A stretch of DNA of 64,000 bases from an uncultured Alteromonadaceae bacterium (GTDB taxonomy: Bacteria > Pseudomonadota > Gammaproteobacteria > Enterobacterales > Alteromonadaceae): positions 1-64,000 of the forward strand of contig CAJXMO010000004.1 in the NCBI GenBank assembly GCA_913056495.1, in the 5' to 3' direction. The position numbers and the translations under genes are program-made. Under the pieces are notes generated by a model. The model was not told the origin of the DNA. It did no database searches and saw only the letters and a program-made list of their open reading frames with translations. The number at the start of each line of letters is the position of its first letter. Positions within the stretch are counted from its first letter, which is position 1. This document shows positions 1 to 8,745 of the stretch, in pieces.

Positions 1-144
1 ATACTGATTAAATATACAGCAAAACATTCTGAATAGCCTATAATTAAAGTCTTCCTGTTCGTTTTTATACAAGCAACAGCTTATTGATCAGGATTCACAG
101 TTTCCAGATCGATTGCTAACCGTAATTCCATCAATAAAAAATAA

Positions 145-175
145 TTAATTTCAGAAACTTAGTTTCTGAAATTAA
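145..175. repeat. Perfect 14-bp AT-rich inverted repeat
   Basis: The arms TTAATTTCAGAAAC (145-158) and GTTTCTGAAATTAA (162-175) are exact reverse complements around a 3-base TTA centre. There is no U-tract directly after it on the plus strand. On the minus strand it is followed within a few bases by an A/T-rich run, so a terminator is possible but not clear. It could also be a repressor site or a structured RNA element. Confidence 0.7.
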
Positions 176-562
176 AGTCAACCTCAATATTTTACTTTAG
201 AGAGCAAGACTTTCATTAATCGAGAATCGACTGGCCTAATATGTAAATCAATAAACACACAAAAATCATAACTTAACATAAAAATTGTAGAAACCGAGCC
301 ATTAAACTATTGAAGAAACCAAGAATAAATCGGCCATAATGATGTACGCCGCCTGAAGTTTATACTCACCTTATAGGCAGTAAATTCGGCTACGCCAAAA
401 GTCCATTGGATTTGGGCTAACTATAAATTGTTGGGCCGCTTTAGCTTGTTAGCGGACATTCAATCAAAAATAGAGGAAGATCGGCTTTCGCTCAGAGCAG
501 ACAGTTAACTACTTTCATTCGGGTAATGTTGCTTTACCCAGCCACTGAAACCTGGATATTCC

Positions 563-587
563 GGTTCCCACACAGAGCGTGGGAACC
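563..587. repeat. REP-like hairpin GGTTCCCAC-N7-GTGGGAACC
   Basis: Nine-base perfect arms flank a 7-base loop. The core GTTCCCAC...GTGGGAAC resembles a palindromic repeat that I recall as widespread between genes in gammaproteobacteria. There is no U-run after either arm, so a REP-type element is a better reading than a terminator. I saw only one copy in this window. Confidence 0.55.
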
Positions 588-708
588 AGTAGAAAATTGA
601 TCCGGGTAACCCTGACTGACTAAAGTTTTTATCTCAATTGGTGGCTTACGCGCCCACGGCGCTAAACCTCCCTACCCAGACTGTCTTACATGCGAGCTAA
701 ATGTAGGT

Positions 709-741
709 CGCCGTTAACGGCGAAAAAACAATATTTTCGCC
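709..741. repeat. Nested, mutually exclusive palindromes
   Basis: CGCCGTTAACGGCG (709-722) is a perfect 14-base palindrome. Its right end is shared with a second hairpin, GGCGAAAA (719-726) pairing with TTTTCGCC (734-741). The shared GGCG bases can pair in only one of the two structures at a time. It may be part of a dispersed repeat or a small structured element; nothing nearby shows a function. Confidence 0.55.
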
Positions 742-890
742 TAACGTCAAACGCTCCTGCATTGCTCTAATACCCGACTCCATGCAGGCAAAATCGTATA
801 AATATCCGCTATTCACTCAAAGTGGTGACTAAAACCTTATATAAAATGACTTTTCAAGATCCAACACTCGCTTATTTCAGCACAATCCAG

Positions 891-1880
891 TTAAAATAAT
901 TTTACCTGATTGCAGGCGCGATTTGAGAAAGCTTGGCTTTGCCAGCGCTGCAGTTGAGCTTGTGTATCCAATATATCAGGATCACCCGGTGCTAGCGTTA
1001 ACGCCTTATTAATCATACGGTTTGCTTCTTCAAAACAATTTGCCTGACCTAACGCATAGGCATAATTATTTAAATAAGCCGGTTCTTGGCTAGCGTATTT
1101 TAACCCGAGCTGATACCAATAAAGCGCAGACTCAAGTGAATCAGTTAATTTATAGTTGGCTAACAAAAAATAACTCAGCCAGTATTCCGGCCATTGTTTC
1201 ATCGCTGCTTTTAAGGCTTGCTCTCCGGCGCTCTTCCTTTGTGTATCTAAAAGCGACTGCCCGGCTTTGATATAAATAAATGCATCGAGCGCGTCAACAG
1301 TAATATCAGGTGGCATAGCAACCAGCATCCAATAATTAGCGCGCTGCCAGGTACGCTCAAAAGTTGCAAAATTAAGCCTATAGTTTTTCGTAACACCCGT
1401 ATGTAATATGACTTCTTTTACGGCTAAATCATAACCCACCACAACCGCATAATGCCATTTGGGCATCAGCTCAATACCATTATTTTGCAGCACTATGACT
1501 GGCACATTTTGTGAAACTAAAGTGAGCAACTGATTCAGATTGGCATTTTGAGTATAAGCTAATAAATCAAGCTGACGGGCAGCCGATTTCATTTCCAACT
1601 GCAAGCTGCCTTTGCGCTCAGGAATAAATAAATTGGGTGCTATCGCATCAGGCGTTTGTGACTGCCCATAAAAATTAGCAACTTCTGCAAGTGTGGTAGG
1701 TCCGCAATAATAAGCTTGCTGCGGGTAAAAAGGTACATCCTGAATTTGATGTGCGGGTGCGATATTAGGTGGATTTTTTAATAATGCCTTGGTATGAGGT
1801 GGCGTTTGACAAGCCGTTAACAAAACCAAAAAGCCAGCGATTAAGCTGGCTTTTTTAATGCTATTTAAAGTAACTCTCAC
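891..1880 (-). CDS. PA2778-family lipoprotein cysteine peptidase with TPRs
   Basis: This 329-residue protein starts with a lipoprotein signal (lipobox LTAC, Cys24). A papain-like C39-type domain follows, with the catalytic Cys59 in YYCGPTTLAEV and His143 in KWHYAVVVGYD. The last third (about residues 205-305) contains TPR-like helices with the patterns LNNYAYAL and ALTLAPGDPDIL. The domain order matches the family NCBI calls PA2778 family cysteine peptidase. The start is GTG at 1880, 18 bases after the stop of the PA2779-like gene, so the two are probably co-transcribed. Its substrate is unknown; it probably acts in the periplasm, anchored to a membrane. A terminator-like hairpin lies inside its signal-peptide codons. 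Confidence 0.85.
   Translation of the reverse strand: MRVTLNSIKKASLIAGFLVLLTACQTPPHTKALLKNPPNIAPAHQIQDVPFYPQQAYYCGPTTLAEVANFYGQSQTPDAIAPNLFIPERKGSLQLEMKSAARQLDLLAYTQNANLNQLLTLVSQNVPVIVLQNNGIELMPKWHYAVVVGYDLAVKEVILHTGVTKNYRLNFATFERTWQRANYWMLVAMPPDITVDALDAFIYIKAGQSLLDTQRKSAGEQALKAAMKQWPEYWLSYFLLANYKLTDSLESALYWYQLGLKYASQEPAYLNNYAYALGQANCFEEANRMINKALTLAPGDPDILDTQAQLQRWQSQAFSNRACNQVKLF
1826..1857. terminator. Terminator-like hairpin inside the start of the PA2778-like gene
   Basis: GCCAGC and GCTGGC arms are extended by flanking A and T runs, so each strand reads as stem plus U-tract (five T on the coding minus strand, six on the plus strand). It falls in the codons for the lipoprotein signal peptide, just after the intergenic gap. 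It could attenuate read-through from the PA2779-like gene into the PA2778-like gene, or it may be a chance product of the signal-peptide codons. Confidence 0.4.
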
Positions 1881-1898
1881 CGGGTTAGTTCACTCTCG

Positions 1899-2273
1899 TT
1901 ATAAAGGTCTGATAAATGGATATACATCCGTTATTCCCATCACATCTAACACAGCCACAACGACCATAACCGTAATGATAGTGCCGACAATACCGGAAGC
2001 GGCCGGCGCTTCATTAATCTGCTGATTAAGTGAAACGAGTTCCTCATTGGTCATGTTTGCAATTCGTTTTTTCGCATCTTCTGGTTTAATACCCAGCTCG
2101 GTTAATTTATCCTGAACTTGTTTAGAATCCACATAAGATAATACCTGAGCTTTGTTAAATTGATATTCTTGTTTATAAATAACCTGATTCGAGTCAACCA
2201 ATCCAGCCGTAGCCTGACCAGCCCCCAATACAAATAAACAGCTTGCAAAACCAGCTTTTATTAATGACTTCAT
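1899..2273 (-). CDS. PA2779-family small exported protein
   Basis: This is a 124-residue protein with a signal peptide (MKSLIKAGFASCLFVLGAGQATA), an acidic and helical middle (SYVDSKQVQDKLTELGIKPE) and a C-terminal hydrophobic helix (about residues 94-113) ending in a short tail, FIRPL. This layout and the position beside a PA2778-type peptidase match the PA2779 family, whose role is not established. The ATG at 2273 has an AAGGAA ribosome site. A likely reading is that it is the substrate or partner of the neighbouring peptidase, but that is an inference from adjacency. The copper pump gene ends 103 bases upstream. Confidence 0.8.
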   Translation of the reverse strand: MKSLIKAGFASCLFVLGAGQATAGLVDSNQVIYKQEYQFNKAQVLSYVDSKQVQDKLTELGIKPEDAKKRIANMTNEELVSLNQQINEAPAASGIVGTIITVMVVVAVLDVMGITDVYPFIRPL

Positions 2274-2376
2274 AGTTATTTCCTTTTGTATTTAAAAACA
2301 ATTGAATTAACAATAGACTAGCCTGATATAAATAAAATATCCAGTCTGTAAAACAAGCAATTGTTTAAAATTAAAT

Positions 2377-5300
2377 TCAGTTAACACGCTTTAGCGCGCT
2401 TTGTTTCACCAGATAAAATACCACAGGTAAAACCAATAACGTTAAAATTAACGCGCTGAACATGCCACCGATGAGCGGCGCTGCAATTCGGCTCATCACT
2501 TCAGAACCCGTGCCTGTGCCATACAAAATGGGCAGCAAGCCAACTATGATAGAACCTGAAGTCATCATAACCGGACGTACCCGCATACCGGCACCTTCTA
2601 TTACAGCACGACGTAATTCAATTGCCTGAGGTAAACGATTTTCACTGCTACATTTTATTTTAAGTGCTTTAAAAGATTGATTTAAATAAACCAACATAAT
2701 CACACCAATTTCAACTGCTACACCGGCAAGCGCAATAAACCCAACGCCCACAGCAACTGAAAAGTTGAAGCCTTGCAAATACATCAACCAGATACTGCCA
2801 ATCATAGCCAGCGGCAAAGTCCCCATGATAATAGCCACTTCAGCCAAGTTTCTAAAGTTCATATACAGTAGGATAATGATGATCGCCAGCGTTAGCGGGA
2901 CTACATAAGATAACTTTTGTTTTGCCCTTAACATGTATTCATATTGACCGGACCAGTTAATGGAGTAGCCGCTTGGTAAATCGAGTTGTTCCGCAACCGT
3001 TTTTTGCGCTTGCTCTACATAAGTGCCTACATCCACATCCTGAATATCAATAAACACCCAGCCATTAATACGCGCATTTTCACTTTTAATACCCGGCGGT
3101 CCATCCTCAATGTATACAGAAGCCACATCCGCCAATGAGATCCGCATGCCTTGTGGTGTCACAATCGGCAGTTTTGCTAATTGCTCAGGCGAATCCCGGT
3201 AATCCTGAGGGTATCTAAGGTTCACCGGGTATCTTTCCTGACCTTCCACCGTTTGAGTCACATTCATGCCGCCAATGGCCGTAGCAACCACCTGCTGAAC
3301 ATCATCTATATTTAAACCATATCTTGCAGCTTGATTTCGTTTAATATCCACTTTTAAATAACGTCCACCGGCAACCCGCTCTGAATAGACTGAAGCCGTG
3401 CCCGGCACTTGCATTAACAAGGTTTCCAGTTGCTGTCCGATTTTCTGAATCACACTTAAATCTGCGCCGGCAATTTTAATACCAACCGGCGTTTTAATAC
3501 CGGTTGCCAGCATATCGATTCGGGTTTTAATCGGCATCACCCATGCATTTGTCAGGCCCGGAAACTGAACCAGCCCATCCAGCTCTTTTTTAAGGGCCTC
3601 GGCTGTTAACCCTGCTCGCCATTGCGATCTGGGTTTCAGTTGAATAAAAGTTTCTATCATAGTTAACGGCGCCGGATCAGTTGCGGTTTCGGCCCGCCCT
3701 ACTTTACCAAACACAGTTTCAACCTCTGGCACAGTTTTGATCAGTTTATCGGTTTGTTGCAGTAGCTCCCTTGCTTTACCGATGGATAATCCGGGATAGG
3801 TGGTTGGCATATACATTAAGTCCCCCTCGTCTAACGGAGGCATAAACTCACTTCCTATTTTATCCAGCGGCCAGAAGCCACCAATGGTCAGCAATATTGC
3901 AGCAACCAAAGTGGATTTTGGAAACTTGAGAACCTGATTTAAAACCGGTATATAGGCAGCTGTAAGTAGTCGGTTGATAGGGTTTTTATGTTCAGCCAAG
4001 ACTTTTCCACGAATAAAATACCCCATCAGCACAGGAACCAGAGTAATGGCCAGTGCGGCAGCGGCCGCCATCGCATAGGTTTTGGTAAAAGCCAGTGGCG
4101 AAAACATGCGTCCTTCCTGCGCTTCCAGCGTAAATACGGGTAAAAAAGAAACCGTAATAATCAATAAAGAAAAGAATAATGCCGGCCCTACTTCGCTGGC
4201 AGAATCTGCAACAATTTGCCAACGATTCTCTTTCGTCAATGGCGTTTTTTCCATGTGCTTATGCATATTTTCAATCATGACAATCGCCCCATCAATCATG
4301 GCACCAATCGCGATTGCAATACCGCCTAGCGACATAATATTGGCATTAATTCCCTGAAGGTGCATCACGATAAAAGCTGTGAGTATGCCAACCGGCAAAC
4401 TAATGACTGCAACCAGAGAGGAGCGAATATGGAACAAAAACACCATGCAGATCAGCACAACCACAATGAATTCTTCGAGCAGCTTTTGCCAAAGATTATC
4501 CACAGCTTCGTCAATTAAATCAGACCGATCGTAAACTGTGACAATTTCTACGCCTTCAGGCAAGCCAGCTTGTAAACTCGCCAACTTAGCCTTGATACCC
4601 TCAATCGTTTTTTCTGCATTTTCACCGTAGCGCATAACGACCACGCCACCTACAACTTCACCTTCACCGTTTAGCTCGGCAATGCCCCGCCTCATTTGTG
4701 GGCCCAGATTAACCTGAGCAACATCACCTATCGTTAAAGGCGTGCCCTGAGTATTAATACCCAAAGGAATCGCTTTAATATCACTGATGCTTTTGATATA
4801 ACCCGAAGCAGTTACCATATATTCGGCTTCGGCCATTTCAACCACTGAAGCGCCAGCTTCCTGATTGCCGCGTTTTAATGCCAGTTGGATATGATTTAAA
4901 GGGACACCGTATGCACGAAGTTTATCCGGATCGACTTGTACCTGATATTGTTTGACCATGCCGCCAACCGCAGCCACTTCTGAAACGCCGGGAACCGTTT
5001 GCAATTCGTACTTTAAAAACCAGTCCTGAATGCTTCTGAGCTGACTTAAATCATGCTGGCCGGTTTTATCAATCAAGGAATAAAGATAAACCCAACCAAC
5101 CCCTGTCGCATCTGGTCCAAGTTGTGGTTTAGCGGTATCAGGTAATGACGGCGCTACCTGACTTAAATATTCCAAAACCCGACTTCTGGCCCAATACAGG
5201 TCCGTATCTTCATCAAAAATGACATAAACAAACGAATCGCCAAAAAATGAATATCCACGCACTGTCACCGCCCCTGGCACAGACAACATAGCCGTCGTTA

Positions 5301-5505
5301 ACGGATAAGTAACCTGATCCTGAACAACTTGCGGAGCCTGACCGGGATAATTGGTTTTAATAATAACCTGTACATCAGATAAATCCGGAATCGCATCTAC
5401 CGGTGTGTTTTTAACTGAATACAAGCCAGCGCCGATCAGGATAAGCGTCGCCAGAATCACAAAAAAACGATTGCCAATAGACCATCTTATAATAGCTTCA
5501 ATCAT
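2377..5505 (-). CDS. cusA: CusA-type Cu(I)/Ag(I) RND efflux pump
   Basis: This 1042-residue inner-membrane transporter of the heavy-metal RND family has the usual length and duplicated 6-TM layout. It opens with MIEAIIRWSIGNRF and contains the N-terminal PVDAIPDLSDVQV signature. The three methionines that bind copper in E. coli CusA (Met573, 623, 672) have counterparts at Met566 (DLMYMP), Met616 (PLTMIE) and Met665 (IDMLATG). The TM4 proton-relay Asp405 (GAMIDGAIVM) is present too, so monovalent copper or silver is the likely substrate. AGGAG precedes the ATG, 15 bases after the adaptor gene. It is the last gene of the channel-adaptor-pump set and would export metal from periplasm and cytoplasm through the TolC-family channel. 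Confidence 0.93.
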   Translation of the reverse strand: MIEAIIRWSIGNRFFVILATLILIGAGLYSVKNTPVDAIPDLSDVQVIIKTNYPGQAPQVVQDQVTYPLTTAMLSVPGAVTVRGYSFFGDSFVYVIFDEDTDLYWARSRVLEYLSQVAPSLPDTAKPQLGPDATGVGWVYLYSLIDKTGQHDLSQLRSIQDWFLKYELQTVPGVSEVAAVGGMVKQYQVQVDPDKLRAYGVPLNHIQLALKRGNQEAGASVVEMAEAEYMVTASGYIKSISDIKAIPLGINTQGTPLTIGDVAQVNLGPQMRRGIAELNGEGEVVGGVVVMRYGENAEKTIEGIKAKLASLQAGLPEGVEIVTVYDRSDLIDEAVDNLWQKLLEEFIVVVLICMVFLFHIRSSLVAVISLPVGILTAFIVMHLQGINANIMSLGGIAIAIGAMIDGAIVMIENMHKHMEKTPLTKENRWQIVADSASEVGPALFFSLLIITVSFLPVFTLEAQEGRMFSPLAFTKTYAMAAAAALAITLVPVLMGYFIRGKVLAEHKNPINRLLTAAYIPVLNQVLKFPKSTLVAAILLTIGGFWPLDKIGSEFMPPLDEGDLMYMPTTYPGLSIGKARELLQQTDKLIKTVPEVETVFGKVGRAETATDPAPLTMIETFIQLKPRSQWRAGLTAEALKKELDGLVQFPGLTNAWVMPIKTRIDMLATGIKTPVGIKIAGADLSVIQKIGQQLETLLMQVPGTASVYSERVAGGRYLKVDIKRNQAARYGLNIDDVQQVVATAIGGMNVTQTVEGQERYPVNLRYPQDYRDSPEQLAKLPIVTPQGMRISLADVASVYIEDGPPGIKSENARINGWVFIDIQDVDVGTYVEQAQKTVAEQLDLPSGYSINWSGQYEYMLRAKQKLSYVVPLTLAIIIILLYMNFRNLAEVAIIMGTLPLAMIGSIWLMYLQGFNFSVAVGVGFIALAGVAVEIGVIMLVYLNQSFKALKIKCSSENRLPQAIELRRAVIEGAGMRVRPVMMTSGSIIVGLLPILYGTGTGSEVMSRIAAPLIGGMFSALILTLLVLPVVFYLVKQSALKRVN

Positions 5506-5520
5506 TTAACTGACTCCTGA

Positions 5521-7326
5521 TTAATGATGTGATTCATGTACAGGCTCTGCCTGCTTGGCATTGGCATTGGCATTGGCATTGGCATTGGCAGCATCGCGCA
5601 AATCAGTAATGACAAAGTCATCTCTGATTTCAAATGTGAAAATCACCTTGTCACCGACTTGAACAGCATTGATATCCAGCTCCTCAGCCAAAACAAAATC
5701 CATGGTCGCGCCAGGCCGGTTCCATTTTTCAATTGGCCCCCGATTGATATTTAAAACACGAGTGTCTGAATCTTTGCTGTTAATTAACCCATGCACAGTC
5801 GCACTGGCAATTTCAGGTTCATCCATAATATGAATTGTATTGATTTGATAAACCGTCTTTTCTGATTTTGAATCCTGTTTACTGACTTCAAAATGCAAAG
5901 ACTGCCCGGCTTTTAAAACACTGATGTCCACATCTTCACCGACGTTAAAATCCATCGTCATTTGTGGCCAGTCCCATTCTTTAACCGGTTCATGGGTAAT
6001 ATTTACCATCTGATGCGCTGCCATCACAGTGTTAATTTCTCCCTGCATCCAAACTGAATCCGGAACATCCGAATAAGACATTCTTTTAAAATCTGAGCTT
6101 TTACTGGATTCAGAATCAATCAAGAACTGAGCCGAAGTCACAACAATATCTCCCGCTTGTAATCCGGATAGAATTTCTATATTGCCATTTGCAACCCGTC
6201 CAACCTTAACTTCGATTGACTTAAACCTGCCATCCCCTAATGCCAGTACAACTCTGTCCTGCTTACCGGTACGAATCACTGATTCACTGGGTACAGAAAT
6301 CACTTCTTCTTTGCGATCAGCATGAATCACAACTTGCGCAAACATATTGGGTTTAAGCTGATAGTCTTGGTTATTAAATTTGAGACGGACTCTGAGTGTC
6401 CGGTTTTTTGGATCCAGTGTCGGGTACACATAATCGACTACACCTGTCCACGCTTTCCCCGGCAAATAATCCAGCGTCATAGAAACAGGCAAGCCCTCTT
6501 TAATTAAAGCCGCATCACGTTCAAACACTTCAGCCTCAACCCAAATCTGGTCCAGCTGACCGATACTGAATAAGGTATTGCCCGGTTTTACATAAAACCC
6601 TTCACGAATTTTTAGGCCATCTACTACACCGTCTTGCGGGGAATAAAAGGTAATATTCTGCTGAACTTTTCGGGTTTCTGCCAATTTATCAATTACTTGT
6701 TCTGAAAGTTGTAATGCACGCAAACGATCTCTTGCGGCACTGATGAGCGCTTTGTTATTGCGTTTTAATGCAATTAATAATTCTTCCTGTGCGTTAACCA
6801 GTTGTGGAGAATATAAGGTGTAAAGCGGTTGTCCCTTTTTAACCGGATTACCGACCGCTTTAACATAAAGCTGTTCAATCCAGCCATCGACTCTGGGATG
6901 AATATGAATCAGTTTATCTTCATCATACTGAACATAACCAACCGTCGAAATTTCAGTTTGTATTGATCTTAACTGAACCGGAGCAGTGCGTACCCCAAGG
7001 TTATTTACAATATGCGGTGCTATCTCCACAGCCCCCGGTGACAAATTATCTGAGACTGCATCAGCTTCATATACAGGCACCAAATCCATGCCCATTGGCG
7101 ACTTACCGGGTTTATCCCGACGATAATTGGAATCCATAGGCGCGACCCAATACAAAGGTTCTTTTTTATCGGCTGTTTGCGCATCAGGTTGCATGTTGGG
7201 ATTAACATTCAATAACCAGATAAGGCCAAATAAAGCCGAGGCGGATAATAGGCCAGCAACAAATATTAACGCCGGGTGTATGCTGCCATATTGAGTAGTT
7301 TGTGGCGTGAACAATCGATAACGCAT
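5521..7326 (-). CDS. cusB: CusB-type adaptor with HMBD and two CusF domains
   Basis: The 601-residue membrane fusion protein has an N-terminal anchor (about 18-40), a heavy-metal-binding domain (59-87, YWVAPMDSNY...SPMGMDL), the lipoyl/barrel adaptor core (about 100-410), and two C-terminal CusF-like domains. The first (about 425-500) keeps all four CusF copper ligands: His445, Trp453, Met456, Met458 (WDWPQMTMDF). The second (about 508-578) has Arg529, Arg537 and Ala540 in place of the first three and keeps only Met542. An Asn-Ala repeat and a His-containing tail (HESHH) close the protein. The ATG directly abuts the channel gene stop (TAAATG), so translation is probably coupled. The adaptor would link pump and channel and hand over copper. 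Confidence 0.92.
   Translation of the reverse strand: MRYRLFTPQTTQYGSIHPALIFVAGLLSASALFGLIWLLNVNPNMQPDAQTADKKEPLYWVAPMDSNYRRDKPGKSPMGMDLVPVYEADAVSDNLSPGAVEIAPHIVNNLGVRTAPVQLRSIQTEISTVGYVQYDEDKLIHIHPRVDGWIEQLYVKAVGNPVKKGQPLYTLYSPQLVNAQEELLIALKRNNKALISAARDRLRALQLSEQVIDKLAETRKVQQNITFYSPQDGVVDGLKIREGFYVKPGNTLFSIGQLDQIWVEAEVFERDAALIKEGLPVSMTLDYLPGKAWTGVVDYVYPTLDPKNRTLRVRLKFNNQDYQLKPNMFAQVVIHADRKEEVISVPSESVIRTGKQDRVVLALGDGRFKSIEVKVGRVANGNIEILSGLQAGDIVVTSAQFLIDSESSKSSDFKRMSYSDVPDSVWMQGEINTVMAAHQMVNITHEPVKEWDWPQMTMDFNVGEDVDISVLKAGQSLHFEVSKQDSKSEKTVYQINTIHIMDEPEIASATVHGLINSKDSDTRVLNINRGPIEKWNRPGATMDFVLAEELDINAVQVGDKVIFTFEIRDDFVITDLRDAANANANANANAKQAEPVHESHH
5555..5590. repeat. Hexanucleotide microsatellite (TTGGCA)x6
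   Basis: Six exact copies of TTGGCA lie in the 3' end of the adaptor gene, encoding the Asn-Ala run at about residues 580-590. Because the unit is six bases, copy-number change alters the linker length by two residues without breaking the frame. Confidence 0.9.
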
Positions 7327-8628
7327 TTAAGCCTCCTGACCACTGATAAAGTTTTGCTGAACGGGCGCCAGATAAAACTCTAAATTTAACCAGATTTTTA
7401 AAATTTCGATGTCTATTTTTAAAGCCTGGATCTGACTGTTTAACTGAGCAACACGTGAACGCACAACCTCGGCAAAATCGCCGGTATCATTGGTATATGC
7501 GCTTAACGCCGTTTCTGCTTGCTCTTCAAATTGAGCAAGCAAACTGCTCCGGTATAAGCGCTGCCGCTGCTTAAGCTGAGCCAGCATATTAAGCTGAGCA
7601 TGAATTTGTCCCTGCATTTGTTTAATCAAAAGTCTTTTTTTAGTTTTTATTGCTTCAGCCTGATAAACAGAAGCTTTTATTTTATGCTCGATACTGCCCT
7701 GATTTAAAATGGGTAAATCAACACTGACGCCAAATGATACAAAATCACTACGAGACATTCCGTTGGGAGAATCGGCTCTGTGTGCCAGGCTGGCATTAAC
7801 TTGCCATTGTGGCCGATAAGCCTGTTTATTCAGATGTATTTTTTGCTCTGACAGCTTTTGTTCAATATCCAAACTTTGCAATTGTGGATGGAGCATCAGT
7901 CGCTGAATAAGGTATGATTGCTTGTCGTTAATCGAATGAATGAATTGTCGGGCTGTATTGTCCACAACAGGTAATTCAGCACCGACCCGACTCAGTTGAG
8001 GTTGCTCCAGCCAGGCCGCTAGTTCGGCAACAGCGGATTGACGTTGCTGCTCATACTGAAATTGCGAATCCTGTAATTGTGTCCATTCCAATTGCGCACG
8101 AATCACATCCTGCTGCTGAGTATTCCCCGTCGCACTGCTGTAATGTGCAGTCGCAATTTCCGCCATTTGCTCAAATAAGTTTTCGTTTGCCCGAATAATC
8201 TTAATATTTGCCTGAGCAAGAAAAATATCGAGCCACAATAGGCCAATTTTTTGTCTCAAACTGGCTTTTCGTAGCTGCCTTAAAACAGGCTGTGCGGTCG
8301 CTTCTTGCGATAATAAATTTTGTTCAATTTGCCTTGTATCCCCACGGGGAATAGCTTGCGAAACGCCCAATACAATCTGACTCATTGGTTCCTGATTAAA
8401 TTGCCATGAATCAACCGGCATATTCATCAGATTGACTGAAATTTTAGGATTAGGTAATTTGGGAATGGACTGACTTTGATTTAATAAAGCTTGCTGCTGT
8501 TGCTCACTTTGCAAAGACCAGATATCACGCTCGATAGCTTGCTGAATGCTTTGCTCAAATCCAACTGGCTGAGCCGACAGAGGCGCACTTAGCATGACAC
8601 AAAAAAAGAAAACGATTCGGTTTTTCAT
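7327..8628 (-). CDS. TolC-family outer membrane channel of the copper efflux system
   Basis: This is a 433-residue outer membrane efflux protein with a cleavable signal peptide (ends PLSAQ) and two repeats of long Gln-rich helices typical of the TolC/CusC/CzcC fold. It lacks a lipobox cysteine, so unlike E. coli CusC it is probably not lipidated. A TTG four codons upstream (8640) could also start it, but the ATG at 8628 puts the signal peptide at the N-terminus, so I prefer that. It is first of the channel-adaptor-pump trio, and its stop touches the adaptor start. It forms the exit duct across the outer membrane. Confidence 0.88.
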   Translation of the reverse strand: MKNRIVFFFCVMLSAPLSAQPVGFEQSIQQAIERDIWSLQSEQQQQALLNQSQSIPKLPNPKISVNLMNMPVDSWQFNQEPMSQIVLGVSQAIPRGDTRQIEQNLLSQEATAQPVLRQLRKASLRQKIGLLWLDIFLAQANIKIIRANENLFEQMAEIATAHYSSATGNTQQQDVIRAQLEWTQLQDSQFQYEQQRQSAVAELAAWLEQPQLSRVGAELPVVDNTARQFIHSINDKQSYLIQRLMLHPQLQSLDIEQKLSEQKIHLNKQAYRPQWQVNASLAHRADSPNGMSRSDFVSFGVSVDLPILNQGSIEHKIKASVYQAEAIKTKKRLLIKQMQGQIHAQLNMLAQLKQRQRLYRSSLLAQFEEQAETALSAYTNDTGDFAEVVRSRVAQLNSQIQALKIDIEILKIWLNLEFYLAPVQQNFISGQEA

Positions 8629-8745
8629 TGATGAACTCAATACAATTATAATTAAAAAAAGAGTAACCTGGATGACGCTAAAACAGTTATTAAGCTATGA
8701 CTGTTGCTTTGCGCTCAGGCGAATTTAAGATAGATCTGTGGCGTA

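Larger units (their letters stand above)
1..890. other. Gene-free region, hairpin-rich
   Basis: I find no convincing coding frame in this stretch, which lies downstream of the minus-strand PA2778-like gene. It holds three clear inverted repeats: an AT-rich palindrome at 145-175, a REP-like hairpin at 563-587, and a nested pair of palindromes at 709-741, all described separately. The composition is mixed and patchy, which suggests remnants of mobile or repeated DNA rather than one regulatory region. No transposase fragment was recognised. Confidence 0.6.

Noticed and set aside
563-587. Intrinsic terminator for the PA2778-like gene
   Set aside because: There is no U-tract after either arm, and it lies more than 300 bases past the stop codon.
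2377-5505. Reading the pump as a divalent (CzcA, Zn/Co/Cd) transporter
   Set aside because: All three methionines of the CusA copper path are present at Met566, Met616 and Met665, which favours monovalent copper or silver.
5555-5590. CRISPR-like array
   Set aside because: It is a simple six-base microsatellite with no spacers, inside a coding frame.
8626-8640. TTG at 8640 as the start of the channel gene
   Set aside because: The ATG at 8628 puts the signal peptide at the very N-terminus, and the extra residues SSS add nothing recognisable.
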